Assembly: GCA_020050835.1 (NCBI GenBank)
Contig: JAGVKB010000113.1
Span: forward strand, 1-64,000
Source of the DNA: Candidatus Obscuribacterales bacterium
GTDB taxonomy: Bacteria > Cyanobacteriota > Vampirovibrionia > Obscuribacterales > Obscuribacteraceae
DNA: 64,000 nt
Reading direction: 5' to 3'
In this document: positions 52,692-62,247 of the stretch, in pieces
Numbering within the stretch: the first letter of the stretch is position 1
Layout of the letters: every line of letters starts with the position of its first letter
Made by a program: the position numbers and the translations under genes
The notes under the pieces: generated by a model
Seen by the model: only the letters and a program-made list of their open reading frames with translations
What the model was told of the DNA's origin: nothing
Databases searched by the model: none

Positions 52692-53657
52692 ATGCGACAA
52701 ACTGCCAACCTCACCGCGCCTTTCAAACTTTCCTTCTTAAGTCTGTCTATCGCTTTAGGGATGGGAGTTACTGCCAGTCTCTCCAGTTCGGCTGAAGAAT
52801 CAGGACAAGCAGCAAAAGACATTTCCGATCTGAAAGGACATGTCGTTAAGGTTGGGCAAGACGGCAGCAGCAGTAAGGATAGTGACACGCAGAAAGACCA
52901 AAGTTTTGGTTCTCTGTCGAATGATGGATTAGGAAATGGCGTTGCAGTTCCAATTTCTGAGACACAAGAAGTGTCTCCTACAGAGACAAAAGTCTTAGAA
53001 GAGGAGCCGACAAAGACCGCTTCCATTGAGATGCCCAACCTGAAGAAGGCTCCTGTGCAAAAGGGTCGGGCCGAATCCGATGGCACCATCTCTCACGGTG
53101 AATCCGGTGTAGACTGGTCAAAATGGGTCAGTCAGCTGGCAGATCGCTGGTTCCTCAATTTGAAGAATCTCGAATTTCGGTCGGCAAAAGTATTTCGCAC
53201 GGCCAGACCGGCATTGATTCGCTTTACCTGCTATCGCAACGGTACTATCGGTGGAGTTTGGCTGCGTCAAAGCTGCGGTGTACCGGAGTACGATAAGATG
53301 CAGATTGAAGCGTTAAGGCGATGTACACCACTTCCGGCATTTCCGGAAGGCTCGGTGCGAATGAGCTATACACTATTGCAAGGCTGGGAATGTCATCCCA
53401 GAGAAGCGGGCGAAACCGATTTCAAACCAGGCAGCTTCGGAAAGGACTTTCCGGTCGAGCATGTCGGTGTAAATTCTAAGTCACACCATACAGCTGGAGC
53501 GACAGCTAAGAACAAGCCAGCCGGTAACAGAGCAAACGCAAGTAAAGCTCCCGCGAAGTCTGTAGCAAAACCGATAGTAAAACCCGCAGTTAAGACCGGT
53601 GTTAAACCGGCCGTGAAGGCCCAAGCTTCCACTGCCAAGAAACTGGCAACTAAGTAA
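52692..53657 (+). CDS. Secreted protein with TonB-C-like domain and Lys/Ala/Pro tail
   Basis: A 321-residue protein. Signal peptide near residues 1-34 (LSIALGMGVTASLSSSA). Residues 35-135 are polar and probably disordered. Residues about 145-240 resemble a TonB C-terminal domain (RNGTIGGVWLRQSCGVPEYD, ALRRCTPLPAFPEGSV). The tail (about 255-321) is rich in Lys, Ala, Pro and Val (KSVAKPIVKPAVKTGVKPAV), a milder version of the tail of the MoaC-like protein. The basic tail could bind peptidoglycan, lipopolysaccharide or nucleic acid. It stands alone between intergenic regions. Confidence 0.68.
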   Translation: MRQTANLTAPFKLSFLSLSIALGMGVTASLSSSAEESGQAAKDISDLKGHVVKVGQDGSSSKDSDTQKDQSFGSLSNDGLGNGVAVPISETQEVSPTETKVLEEEPTKTASIEMPNLKKAPVQKGRAESDGTISHGESGVDWSKWVSQLADRWFLNLKNLEFRSAKVFRTARPALIRFTCYRNGTIGGVWLRQSCGVPEYDKMQIEALRRCTPLPAFPEGSVRMSYTLLQGWECHPREAGETDFKPGSFGKDFPVEHVGVNSKSHHTAGATAKNKPAGNRANASKAPAKSVAKPIVKPAVKTGVKPAVKAQASTAKKLATK

Positions 53658-53683
53658 AACTCTGCGTTGGCATGAAAGCATGT

Positions 53684-53712
53684 GTAGGGGCGGCTGCCAG
53701 AGCCGCCCCTAC
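53684..53712. repeat. Perfect 12-bp palindromic hairpin (REP-like)
   Basis: GTAGGGGCGGCT (53684-53695) and its exact reverse complement (53701-53712) are separated by GCCAG. It lies 27 bases after the TonB-C-like gene. No U-run follows on either strand, so a REP-type interspersed element fits better than a terminator. The following DNA up to 53953 has a second small dyad, TTCTGTC/GACAGAA (53741-53756), and no gene I can support. Confidence 0.7.
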
Positions 53713-53953
53713 GAGCTGCACTAGCATCGCCTTTTCAGATTTCTGTCTTGACAGAACAAACGTTGTCTACGAAATTTCCTGCATGGACTTGCCGAATAAC
53801 TTAATGAATCGCTTCGGCCGGGCGCAGCTGTTTCCTTCAGCAGTAATGTATCTCCCAATCGGCATATGATTATGTTGAGTAGTCAACAGCTTGTTGTAAG
53901 CTCGCACAGTTGATAAGCTCAGGAACGGAACTAATACATAGAAGGCTGGACAG

Positions 53954-55465
53954 ATGAATCGGGGAGCGAGCCTTGTCGCCCAGGCGCTAATTGTTCTTGT
54001 ATCGGTAAGCTTTGTGTTTCCGCTGAATGGACGTTGCGGAGACTCGGTCTGGCGCATGTATAACGATCATGGCACTCAATTGATGCAGGATGGTGACTAT
54101 TCCAAGGCGGAAGGAATGCTTCTGGAGGCGGTAGCACAGGCTGAAACTTTTGGTCCGACCGATGAGCGCCTCGTGTCCAGCCTGAAGAGTTTGCTGGAAG
54201 TATATAAAGCATTGAAAAAGACGGCTGAAGTAGAGCGAACCGAAAGGCGAATTCAGGATATCTCTAGCAAGAAGGTTCAGCAGCCGCCGGCAGAGAATGA
54301 GCCATCCAAGCCGGCTGAAGTTCTGAAAGCAGAGACTCAGCCGGTGGAGACAAGCAAACAAGATTCAGCCGCCTCCGAGACTGCGCAGTCAAGCTCTGTC
54401 AGTCAAAGTGCACCGCCTTCCGGTGTCGATGCTGGCGCAGCTAGTCTGGAAAGCGTTGAGGGCAAGGGACTGACTCGTTCTACTCCAAGCAAGCCGGCTG
54501 CGCCAAATCCAATTGCAGAGAAGACCGAAGAAGTAGCGATGACAGGTCCTTCCAAACGAGCTCCCGCTCCTCCCAAGGATCTCGAAGAGGTTCGTCAGTT
54601 AGAAGGGCATATCAGTTTTGTTAAGTCGATCGTTTTCTCTGCCGACGGACACCGGGCACTATCCGGCAGCTCGGATTCGACAGTTCGCTTATGGGACGTA
54701 GACAATGCCAAAGAGGTTCAAAAGATGGAGGGGCACGGCGCCGATGTAACGAGCGTTGCCTTCTCTCCCGATGGTCAGCAAGCGCTTTCAGGCAGCTCCG
54801 ATCAGACGGCTAGACTCTGGGACTTGCAGAGCGGAAAGGAGCTTCGACAGTTTACCGGTCACGAGAACCTGGTTACTTGCGTAGCGTTCGCTCCCGACGG
54901 CAGGCGGGCTGCCACCGGCAGTTACGATAAATCGGTGCGAATCTGGGATGTAGACAGCGGTCAGCTCATTCGCTCGATTAGCGGACACAGCGAGACGGTT
55001 CGCTGTTTGAAGTTCTCTCCTGATGGACAACAATTGTTGTCCGGTGGCGATGATAAAACAGTGCGCCTCTGGGAAGTCGACACAGGAAGAGAGATTGTTC
55101 AGCTGAGCGGTCATACAGGCACCGTCCTATCGCTTGAATATTCAGCAGACGGTAAAAAGGCGCTTTCTGCGGGGCGCGATCAAACTATCAGGTTGTGGGA
55201 TGCAGAAAATGGCCAAGAGTTACGGGTGTTCTCCGGTCATCGTGACTGGGTCCTTCGGGCAATCTTCACTGATAGCGGTCAACAAGTAATGTCAGTCAGC
55301 CTGGACAAGACTGTCCGAAGGTGGGATCTGGAGACCGGGAAAGAGCGCAAAATCTACGAAGGATTGGCCCACGGTTTGTGGAGTGCCGCCATCTCTGCGT
55401 CCGGTACTCAGCTTTTAACCGGAAGCGACGACAAAAGTATCTGGATCTGGAAGTTGATTCCGTAA
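53954..55465 (+). CDS. Secreted WD40 seven-blade propeller with TPR-like N-terminal part
   Basis: A 503-residue protein. Signal peptide about 1-28 ([16 protein letters not shown]). Residues about 35-100 carry one or two TPR-like helical pairs ([22 protein letters not shown]), followed by a disordered Ser/Pro/Glu-rich linker. Residues about 215-503 hold seven WD40 repeats, each with a GH motif near the start and a WD-type end (RLWDVD, RLWDLQ, RIWDVD, RLWEVD, RLWDAE, RRWDLE, WIWKLI), enough for one closed propeller. A scaffold outside the inner membrane is likely. Bacterial WD40 proteins of this kind are common in cyanobacterial relatives. Confidence 0.92.
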   Translation: MNRGASLVAQALIVLVSVSFVFPLNGRCGDSVWRMYNDHGTQLMQDGDYSKAEGMLLEAVAQAETFGPTDERLVSSLKSLLEVYKALKKTAEVERTERRIQDISSKKVQQPPAENEPSKPAEVLKAETQPVETSKQDSAASETAQSSSVSQSAPPSGVDAGAASLESVEGKGLTRSTPSKPAAPNPIAEKTEEVAMTGPSKRAPAPPKDLEEVRQLEGHISFVKSIVFSADGHRALSGSSDSTVRLWDVDNAKEVQKMEGHGADVTSVAFSPDGQQALSGSSDQTARLWDLQSGKELRQFTGHENLVTCVAFAPDGRRAATGSYDKSVRIWDVDSGQLIRSISGHSETVRCLKFSPDGQQLLSGGDDKTVRLWEVDTGREIVQLSGHTGTVLSLEYSADGKKALSAGRDQTIRLWDAENGQELRVFSGHRDWVLRAIFTDSGQQVMSVSLDKTVRRWDLETGKERKIYEGLAHGLWSAAISASGTQLLTGSDDKSIWIWKLIP

Positions 55466-55564
55466 CTCTTGGTTTGGTTACTTCAAGCTCTTGGATGGCT
55501 CGATGGTGGTATTACCAGCGATGGCAGGCACCGCATTGACAGAGACTTCAGCGGGAGCCGCTTT

Positions 55565-57094
55565 TCAGGCATGCACGGTCTGAAGTTGTTTTTTGTCGAC
55601 CTTGCCGGTATGAGTTTTGGGCAATGGATTGGAGGCTGGGCGAAACTCCCAGTCCATCGGTCTCAGCTCCCGTTTGAGGTTTTGAGCGCAGAACTCTCGC
55701 AGGCTGGCCCGCAATTCTTCTTCAGCCGATTTAGATTCAGTGTTGTCGCCAGCGAGCCGGTCGCTCCACTGCCCGTTGGGCACCACCACAATCGCCTTGA
55801 CGATCTGACCGAGCTTTCGGTGTGGAACTCCAATCACGGCTACTTCTTGAGCGAGCGGATGTTGACGAAGAACCGACTCCACCTCCGAGGGAAATACTTT
55901 GTTGCCGGCGACATTGATCATCTCTTTCGAGCGGCCGGAGATAAACACCCAGCCATCTTCGATATGTCCGATATCTCCGGTGTGATAATGGCCGTCGTGC
56001 AGCACCGATTCCGTTACGTCAGGTTGATTAAGATAACCCTTCATCAAACAATGACCGGAGATCCGAATCTCTCCGGTTTCGCCTGCCGGAAGGACTTTGT
56101 CATGCTCGTCGACAATCTCGACAGTCACCGAGGGGATCGCCTGACCGATCGAAGATACTGGTCCCCCCTTGTTGATCGTTGTAATCTTGGTTTCGGTTGC
56201 TCCGTATCCCTGGAAGATGTGCCGGCCGAAAGTCTTTTCGAATTGCTCTGAAAGTGATGGAGGCAGCGCTGCTCCGCCAGACAGGTAGAAATCCACTATT
56301 TCGCAAATCGGTCCGGGGTGAGGAAGGCTGAGCAGAGCACCATAGATGGTGGGAACTCCGACAACCAGCGACGGCTTGAGGCGGCTGACCGTCGGCCAGA
56401 AATCTGCCGGCGAAAAATCAGAGAAGATTACCGATCCCCCTAGATTCAAGAAAGCAAGCATCACTTCGATGCCGAAAATATGGCTGACCGGCAACGGCAA
56501 AAGCGCGCTCGTGGCCGGCTTCAGACCAAATACTTCGCCGATTTCGACAAAATTGGCGAGCAGTGATCCCAGGTCATGAACCGCACCTTTGGGCATGCCG
56601 GTAGTGCCTGAGGTTAGAATTACCAGACCGAGCGACTCTGGTTTTAGCTTTTCCAGTAAACTGGCATCCGGCGCGGCCGGGCCTTGAGAAAATATCGACT
56701 GGTCCAAGTTGGTTAGGTTTGCCAGCTTAAACCTCGGGCAATAAACAATCTTTGCATTGACCTTGCTCGCGATATTCTCGACCTCCGGCTGGGTTAACCG
56801 GAAGTCAACAGGTATCGCTGTTGCTCCGCAGCTCCAGGCGGCCAAGATTCCGGCAACAAGCTCGGGCGAATTCGGAGCGCAAAGCAGAACTGAATCGCCA
56901 CTTTCGACGCCGGCTTCCTTATACTGCCAAAGTGCTCTGGCAGTTAAGGTCTGTAGTTCGGCGAAAGTAGTTACTTTGTCTGTGCTTCCCTGCTCTTTTA
57001 AGCCAGCCTGGATGATGGCAGGCCGCGAGGCCCAGTCCGGAGCGGCTGCTGCCGGAGTTAGGAGCTTTGCCATCGCTTCTTGAAAATTGATCAT
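55565..57094 (-). CDS. AMP-dependent acyl-CoA synthetase/ligase (ANL superfamily)
   Basis: A 509-residue adenylate-forming enzyme. The P-loop-like LVILTSGTTGMPKGAVHD is near residue 155, GYGATETKIT (A5 region) near 300, YHTGDIGHIEDGWVFISGRSKEMINVAGNKVFPSEVES (A7-A8) near 375, and PLPKTHTGKVDKKQL-like A10 with the catalytic Lys at the C-terminus. It activates a carboxylic acid, probably a fatty acid, to acyl-CoA. No obvious partner gene is adjacent. A link to the acyl-CoA mutase is possible but unproven. Confidence 0.93.
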   Translation of the reverse strand: MINFQEAMAKLLTPAAAAPDWASRPAIIQAGLKEQGSTDKVTTFAELQTLTARALWQYKEAGVESGDSVLLCAPNSPELVAGILAAWSCGATAIPVDFRLTQPEVENIASKVNAKIVYCPRFKLANLTNLDQSIFSQGPAAPDASLLEKLKPESLGLVILTSGTTGMPKGAVHDLGSLLANFVEIGEVFGLKPATSALLPLPVSHIFGIEVMLAFLNLGGSVIFSDFSPADFWPTVSRLKPSLVVGVPTIYGALLSLPHPGPICEIVDFYLSGGAALPPSLSEQFEKTFGRHIFQGYGATETKITTINKGGPVSSIGQAIPSVTVEIVDEHDKVLPAGETGEIRISGHCLMKGYLNQPDVTESVLHDGHYHTGDIGHIEDGWVFISGRSKEMINVAGNKVFPSEVESVLRQHPLAQEVAVIGVPHRKLGQIVKAIVVVPNGQWSDRLAGDNTESKSAEEELRASLREFCAQNLKRELRPMDWEFRPASNPLPKTHTGKVDKKQLQTVHA

Positions 57095-57229
57095 CTTTTG
57101 AGGAGCCTCGCTCGGGCGTCAATTGGTTACACTAGACTGATCTGGTCAAGCCTTAAGTCGATCCAGATTTGAGTATGGCAGGAATTATAACTGGTGCTGG
57201 AATCTACCTGCTAAGGCTGTCTAGTATTT

Positions 57230-58924
57230 ATGGCGACGGAGAGTTCTCGATTGAATAAGCTGTCAGTAGTTGCACTGGGCGGACAAGGCGAAATCGGCCA
57301 GGTCTTGTGGGTAGTTAACTATGGCGGCGATCTGCTTCTGGTGGATGCCGGCGCTTCCTATCCCGGTGAAGACCTTCCTGGAGTCGATCTGCTCCTGCCG
57401 AATACCAACTTTCTTGAAGCTAATCAAGAGCGCATTCTTGCACTCCTCTTGACTAATGGTCATGAGGAGCACTCGGGAGCGGTCGAGTATCTGCTAAATC
57501 ACTTGAAGATTCCGCGCATTATGGCGCCGAGATTCGTCTCGACCTTGGTTTCGCAGAATTTGATGGAAAGTGGTACTGATACTGTGATTGATACCATCGA
57601 TACCAGGCATACCTATCAGATCGGTCCGTTCGAAGTGGAATGGATGCAGGTAAACGATGCGATTGCTGACGCTTGCGCTCTCAGCATCGAGACTCCGGAA
57701 GGAAGAATTGTTTATACCTCCAGCTTCAAGCTGGATCAAACGCCGGTCGATGCACGCTTACCGGACGTGGCGCGTTTGGCGCAAATCGGCGATCAAGGAG
57801 TGTTGTTGCTAATCAGCGATTCGGCCGGGGTCGAAACGCGAGGCTATACGCCCTCTGAAAAGTCGGTTACCGGCAATCTGCACAAACACATAGCCGGTGC
57901 CGGCGGAAGAGTTATTGTCGTAATCCCTGGTACCAATACTCATCGCCTGCAAATTCTCTTCGATCTTGCGCGCAGATTAGACCGCAAAGTAGTTCTGGTT
58001 GGTGAAGCACTGGTAAAGGCGGCGCTGGTAGCCGTTATTACTGGCAATCTCATTTATGATCGCAAAATCGAGGCCACTTTAGATGATCTCAAAGAATTGC
58101 CAGACGAGAAGATTTTAGTCGTAGCAACCGGTCAAGAGGGCGACCCGATCAACGTTATGATCGACCTTGCCAATTCGAGGCATAAGGAGATTGCGATCAA
58201 GAGCGGCGACACCGTCATTTACTCTGCTGACATCTATCCCGGGCGATCGAGACAGATGGCTAATATCCTCGATCTCTTTCTCTCGGCAGGTGTCAAATAC
58301 TTCACCGGCAGTCGCGATGGTGTGCACGTCTCAAAGCATGCCAGCCGTGAAGAGCTGAAACTCATGTTCTCGATTACGAAGCCGCGCTTTTTCATTCCAG
58401 CGATTGGTGAAGGCCGCCATACGATGAAACATGCAAATCTGGCAATCGAATGGGGAATACCCAGCGATTCGGTCTTCCCGCTTCAAAACGGAGAGATTTT
58501 GGAGATTGGCAACGGGCTTGCTCAGGTGATCGGCTCGATCGAATCGCAAGCGGTTTTGTTCAATCGAGATCAAGGTGAGCGCGTCACCACATTTTCGGTG
58601 AAAGAACGAAAGATCCTCAGCCTTGAGGGGATTCTGACTATCGGTTTGGTAGTCGACAGTTCGCTCAATCTGCTGGCCGGCCCTAACTTAGAGACAAGCG
58701 CTTCAGGCTATCTGCAGTCCTCCGAATGGGTGACTGTCAGGCAGGAGCTCTGTACCGCCGTAGTCGACGCGTTAACGACGCTGAGACAATCTAAGCGTGT
58801 TGAGCTGTCCGAGGTGCGCTCCAGCCTGCGAGATATGGCAGCAAAGCTGATCAGAGCCAAACTACAGGCCAAACCGCTCGTGCAGATCATAGTGCACGAG
58901 CTTGTTACCAGCCCCCCTGAATGA
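57230..58924 (+). CDS. RNase J-like protein with degenerate metal site (probable pseudoenzyme)
   Basis: A 564-residue protein colinear with RNase J: VVALGGQGEIG, GVDLLLPNTNFLEANQERI, TPEGRIVYTSSFKLDQTPVD, RGYTPSEKSV, VATGQEGDP, DGVHVSKHASREELKLM. The catalytic residues are changed. The THGHEDH motif is TNGHEEH (Asn76, Glu80); the HSIPD motif is DAIAD (Asp143); the TGDFK Asp is Ser165; the PVHGE His is Ile392. Of the metal-ligand motifs, only His78, His81 and the HVSxH histidines stay. Zinc-dependent RNase activity is therefore unlikely. It may be a structural partner of an active RNase J or an RNA-binding regulator. The end overlaps the convergent gene by 20 bases. Confidence 0.88.
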   Translation: MATESSRLNKLSVVALGGQGEIGQVLWVVNYGGDLLLVDAGASYPGEDLPGVDLLLPNTNFLEANQERILALLLTNGHEEHSGAVEYLLNHLKIPRIMAPRFVSTLVSQNLMESGTDTVIDTIDTRHTYQIGPFEVEWMQVNDAIADACALSIETPEGRIVYTSSFKLDQTPVDARLPDVARLAQIGDQGVLLLISDSAGVETRGYTPSEKSVTGNLHKHIAGAGGRVIVVIPGTNTHRLQILFDLARRLDRKVVLVGEALVKAALVAVITGNLIYDRKIEATLDDLKELPDEKILVVATGQEGDPINVMIDLANSRHKEIAIKSGDTVIYSADIYPGRSRQMANILDLFLSAGVKYFTGSRDGVHVSKHASREELKLMFSITKPRFFIPAIGEGRHTMKHANLAIEWGIPSDSVFPLQNGEILEIGNGLAQVIGSIESQAVLFNRDQGERVTTFSVKERKILSLEGILTIGLVVDSSLNLLAGPNLETSASGYLQSSEWVTVRQELCTAVVDALTTLRQSKRVELSEVRSSLRDMAAKLIRAKLQAKPLVQIIVHELVTSPPE

Positions 58925-59999
58925 CCAGGGCGTTGGATTCAGTAAGCTGAATACTTTCGGTCGTTCCGGCGGCCAGGGTAACCGGAATTTGCCAATAATA
59001 GAACAGGCCAGGTAGCTTGCGGCTGCCGGCTATCCACCAGGTACCGGCCGGAATCCGCACTGCAAGCAGACCTTTGCGAGCGGTGCGGAAATTGACGGCA
59101 AACAGTCCTTTTCGCGTCGCGTCGTTTTGCAACTCAAAGTAAGTTTTCTGATACTCGACTACCGCCTTGTCGTAGCGCTCTTTTCGACGTTCTTCGGCTT
59201 CGTTAAGTCTGATTACTTCCGGCTGAATGTAGTTGGCCATCTGGTCGGCCCAGCCATACATTTGCAGGATTGTGTGCGGAACGCCTCCACCTTTGTGACG
59301 CAGCGCTGCCTGATAGGCATACTGCCAACGCCAGCCGCCGGGCGGGTAAGGAAGGTCTCCAGAGAAACGGGTCGTATAGCCTGTATCCACCAGCATGCCT
59401 TTCAGGGCCTTGATTTTTGTGGGCAGCGGCAAGATCTCTTTGAATATCTTTGGTGGCTTGACCGGGAATGGAAATGCTGTAAAGCTGTCCACTGCCTTGG
59501 TTCTGTGCGGTACGCTGATACTGACATAGACCGAGGCCGGCGCGGCTTGCTGCCCGGAGAGCTGGTCAACAGGCTGAGATTCCGACCTGCCGGCTGCCGG
59601 TTGCACGATCGTAGTGCCGGGCAGAAACGGCTGAATTCGCACTTCACCGTTGCCGCCACCGTCCGGGCTCGTCTTGTCCGGTTGATTCTCCTGGTCCACG
59701 TCGCTGCGACTCTCTGCCGGATTATTGACCGACTTCGGAGTGGCAGTTGCAGCAAGCCGAGTATCCGATTTAAGCGTCCGCGGGGGATCCAGCAGGACCG
59801 GAGCCTGTTCCGCTGAGGATTTGGAGCCTTCTTCCGGCTGAACGGTCAGGCCCGACGCCGGTGCGCTCGCTGCAATCAGCAAGAGCAAACTTGCAAGCAT
59901 GGCTGCGGGCGTAGAAGTATTGCTATACCGAACCCGGGCGATGCATGACGTCTCCCCTTTCGGTTTTGGAGTCCGATCATTTTCTATTGACATGACCAC
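58905..59999 (-). CDS. Secreted Pro-rich protein of unknown function
   Basis: A 364-residue protein. A signal peptide (about 33-50, MLASLLLLIAASAPASG) follows about 30 polar residues. Residues about 55-160 are low complexity (Pro, Ser, Gln, Gly). The C-terminal half is ordered: PFPVKPPKIFKEILPLP, a Trp/Tyr-rich YPPGGWRWQYAYQAALRH, a helix RLNEAEERRKERYDKAVVEY, and a final beta segment with IPAGTWWIAGSRKLPGLFYYW. No family is recognised. It converges with the RNase J-like gene, overlapping it by 20 bases. Confidence 0.68.
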   Translation of the reverse strand: MVMSIENDRTPKPKGETSCIARVRYSNTSTPAAMLASLLLLIAASAPASGLTVQPEEGSKSSAEQAPVLLDPPRTLKSDTRLAATATPKSVNNPAESRSDVDQENQPDKTSPDGGGNGEVRIQPFLPGTTIVQPAAGRSESQPVDQLSGQQAAPASVYVSISVPHRTKAVDSFTAFPFPVKPPKIFKEILPLPTKIKALKGMLVDTGYTTRFSGDLPYPPGGWRWQYAYQAALRHKGGGVPHTILQMYGWADQMANYIQPEVIRLNEAEERRKERYDKAVVEYQKTYFELQNDATRKGLFAVNFRTARKGLLAVRIPAGTWWIAGSRKLPGLFYYWQIPVTLAAGTTESIQLTESNALVIQGGW

Positions 60000-60047
60000 A
60001 TTGTAAGCCCATTGAACAAGCTACTTCCCTAGAATTAGCTCATTTTT

Positions 60048-60413
60048 TTAGGCTCGGAAATGCCCGTACTTCTCGATGAGGGCGGAAACAGCTTGCTTGG
60101 TATCTTTGCCTTCAGTTAACTTCTTGAGATCTGCCGCCGGAATCAGTTTGGGTAGAGCCGCTGTCGCTTGTTGGCGCACCCATTCGGTGGGATGAGCGAC
60201 TGATACGAGATATAACGGCGGGACCGCCACCGTTTTTTTCTCCTTGACCATCTGATCTATAGCTGTCTTAACTGCCATCGGGTCTTCGCTTTTGAGACAA
60301 TTAACCATCATGCCGTAGCTCCAGCGGTCAAGCGCGCTAAAAACCGAGCCGGCTCGCGACTTTACCTCATCCTCCACCGTTTTTAGCGAAGATACGAAGT
60401 CAATGAAGTTCAC
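60048..60413 (-). CDS. Small helical-repeat (HEAT-like) protein
   Basis: A 121-residue protein, GTG start 2 bases after the stop of the GAF/HD-GYP gene, so translation is probably coupled. It is all helical, with HEAT-like pairs (SEDPMAVKTAIDQMVKEKKTVAV, HPTEWVRQQATAALPKLI). No signal peptide. Possibly a partner or regulator of the HD-GYP protein. Followed by AATGAGC and a T-rich stretch on the minus strand; no clear terminator. Confidence 0.68.
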   Translation of the reverse strand: MNFIDFVSSLKTVEDEVKSRAGSVFSALDRWSYGMMVNCLKSEDPMAVKTAIDQMVKEKKTVAVPPLYLVSVAHPTEWVRQQATAALPKLIPAADLKKLTEGKDTKQAVSALIEKYGHFRA

Positions 60414-60415
60414 AG

Positions 60416-62008
60416 CTAATCAAGTCCTTGATAATCAGAGGGTAGCCCTGCAAAGTAAACTCTGTCGAACAAGTCTCTCATACCTTCTTCATGCTCTTCG
60501 GGGTTCTGTCCGTCGCAGAGTTCCATCAACCGGCTCCACTTGATCTCCTTGAATTGCTCCAGTTCGACTGGTATCTCCTGCCCCCGTTCGGATTCCATCA
60601 CCTTGAGCACTTTGTCGCAGGGCAGTCGGAAAAAGGCGTCGATCACGGATGGATCGAAATGATGTTCGCGCCCGCCATCCATGATTTCAGTCACTTTTGT
60701 GATGACCATTCGATTGCGGTAATGCCGAACCGACGTGAGCGCGTCAAATACATCGGCAACTGTGATGATGCGGGCGAGAAAAGGTATCTCATGTCCTTTC
60801 AAGCCGCGGTAGTAGCCAGAGCCGTCCAGCTTTTCGTGGTGGCACGATGCGACAAACGGAACGTTGGAAAGCCTGCGGGTGAAAGGCAGGTTGGACAGAA
60901 GCTCGTAGGTGATTCGGGCATGCGTTTGCACCAGTGCATATTCTTCCGGAGTCAGCCGCCCGTTTTTCCAGAGGATTGCCTCCGGTACGCCGATCTTTCC
61001 ATAATCGTGCATCATTGCGGCGTATCTCAGAACGTCCATGTCGCATTGAGGCAGATTAAGTGATTCGCCGATCAGCAGGCTGTATTTCGTTACGCGAATT
61101 GAATGTCCGGCTGTGAGTGGATCTCGTTTGTCAATTGTTTGAGCAAGCGTCTCCAGCGTCTTATCGACGAAAAATTCAATCTCCTCGTAAGCTTGCGCTT
61201 GCTCGATTAGACCAGCGGCCACGCCGGCCAAAGCTTGCAGCCATTCTTCGTCATTGGAAGTAAATGGTCCGCCGGTTTTATTCAATACTTGGAAGACGCC
61301 GAGAACTTCTGCATCTCGATTGCGCATCGGGACGCACAAGATATTGCGAGTTAAATAGCTGGTCCGCTGATCGAAGCTCGAGTCGAAGCGAGGATCTGAG
61401 TAAGCATCGGGTATGTTGATTACTTCACCGTGTCGAGCGGTCAGACTGACGATCGATGTATTTTTCAAGGGTATGCGGAGAGTATCCTGACGATCCAAGC
61501 CCTGGGCGATTTTGGTCCAGAGCTCCTGAGATTTGGGTTCCAATACAAAGACGCTGCAACGTTCGCAATTGAGTATCTGCTGGGTTTCCCTTGTAATCAC
61601 TTCGAGCAAAGGCTCGAGCTTGCGCTCGGTGGCCATTGCTTTGACAACTCGATAAAGTCCCGATAAAGGTCTTAACTGATCCAGCTCCTTTTGTAACCCG
61701 ATGTACTTGATCTCCCGCTCCAGCAATTCGAGCTCGCGCTTGGTCAAGTCGGACTCCAGCTGACGCAAGTCCTCTTGGCGGGAAGCAAGCGCTTCTCCGG
61801 CAAAATCTTCGGCGGCCCGCTTGCGTCCGTTCAACTTTGATTTGGTGTTTAAGGTCAGTGGCCCTGGACGATCTTCGATTACCACTTCCTGTCGGCGAGC
61901 TCGCGCCACGAATTGGCGGCACTCTTCAATGTAGGCGCTGATTTCATCGCCATAAATGTTACGCGGAAGTGCACTCTTTCCAGCCCTTGCACTTGAATTT
62001 TTGGCCAT
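60416..62008 (-). CDS. GAF plus HD-GYP-type phosphohydrolase
   Basis: A 530-residue cytoplasmic signalling protein. A coiled-coil segment (about 70-120) leads to a GAF domain (about 130-275: CERCSVFVLEPKSQELWTKIA, RNILCVPMRNRD). An HD-GYP-type domain follows (about 285-460): AGHSIRVTKYS, MMHDYGKIGVPE, and HHEKLDGSGYYRGLKG, ending ADVFDALTSVRHYR. The hallmark GYP reads GYY, while the metal-binding HD and HH are kept. Family members hydrolyse cyclic di-GMP or related dinucleotides. The change may alter EAL/GGDEF contacts or substrate. It is followed by the HEAT-like gene. Confidence 0.9.
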   Translation of the reverse strand: MAKNSSARAGKSALPRNIYGDEISAYIEECRQFVARARRQEVVIEDRPGPLTLNTKSKLNGRKRAAEDFAGEALASRQEDLRQLESDLTKRELELLEREIKYIGLQKELDQLRPLSGLYRVVKAMATERKLEPLLEVITRETQQILNCERCSVFVLEPKSQELWTKIAQGLDRQDTLRIPLKNTSIVSLTARHGEVINIPDAYSDPRFDSSFDQRTSYLTRNILCVPMRNRDAEVLGVFQVLNKTGGPFTSNDEEWLQALAGVAAGLIEQAQAYEEIEFFVDKTLETLAQTIDKRDPLTAGHSIRVTKYSLLIGESLNLPQCDMDVLRYAAMMHDYGKIGVPEAILWKNGRLTPEEYALVQTHARITYELLSNLPFTRRLSNVPFVASCHHEKLDGSGYYRGLKGHEIPFLARIITVADVFDALTSVRHYRNRMVITKVTEIMDGGREHHFDPSVIDAFFRLPCDKVLKVMESERGQEIPVELEQFKEIKWSRLMELCDGQNPEEHEEGMRDLFDRVYFAGLPSDYQGLD

Positions 62009-62247
62009 CCCTACTGCCCTCTTAGCGCACGGACTGGCTTCTCTGCTTCCTGATCGGTTATACCCAGTTGCTCAGGAGAGTTTCCCAAAAGCTCAAAAAT
62101 TTATCCGGGTTGCCATATCTATAGCCAGATCGTGTAAACACCTGCTTCATTAGTTGGCACTAAAGCATAGCTGAAATGAGCCGTTCTGGGAATATGGAGA
62201 TTCAAGCCGGACAATCGAATCGCGGATTGCTGAGAGGGTTTTGGCGC

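Noticed and set aside
53684-53712. Rho-independent terminator
   Set aside because: The hairpin is strong but no U-run follows on either strand.
53767-53865. Minus-strand frame of 32 codons starting MPIGRYITAEG
   Set aside because: It has an ATG but no ribosome-binding site, and the upstream TTGACT has no fitting -10 box. Too weak to list as a gene.
55469-56251. Plus-strand frame of 260 codons
   Set aside because: Antisense to the acyl-CoA synthetase motifs, which are unambiguous on the minus strand.
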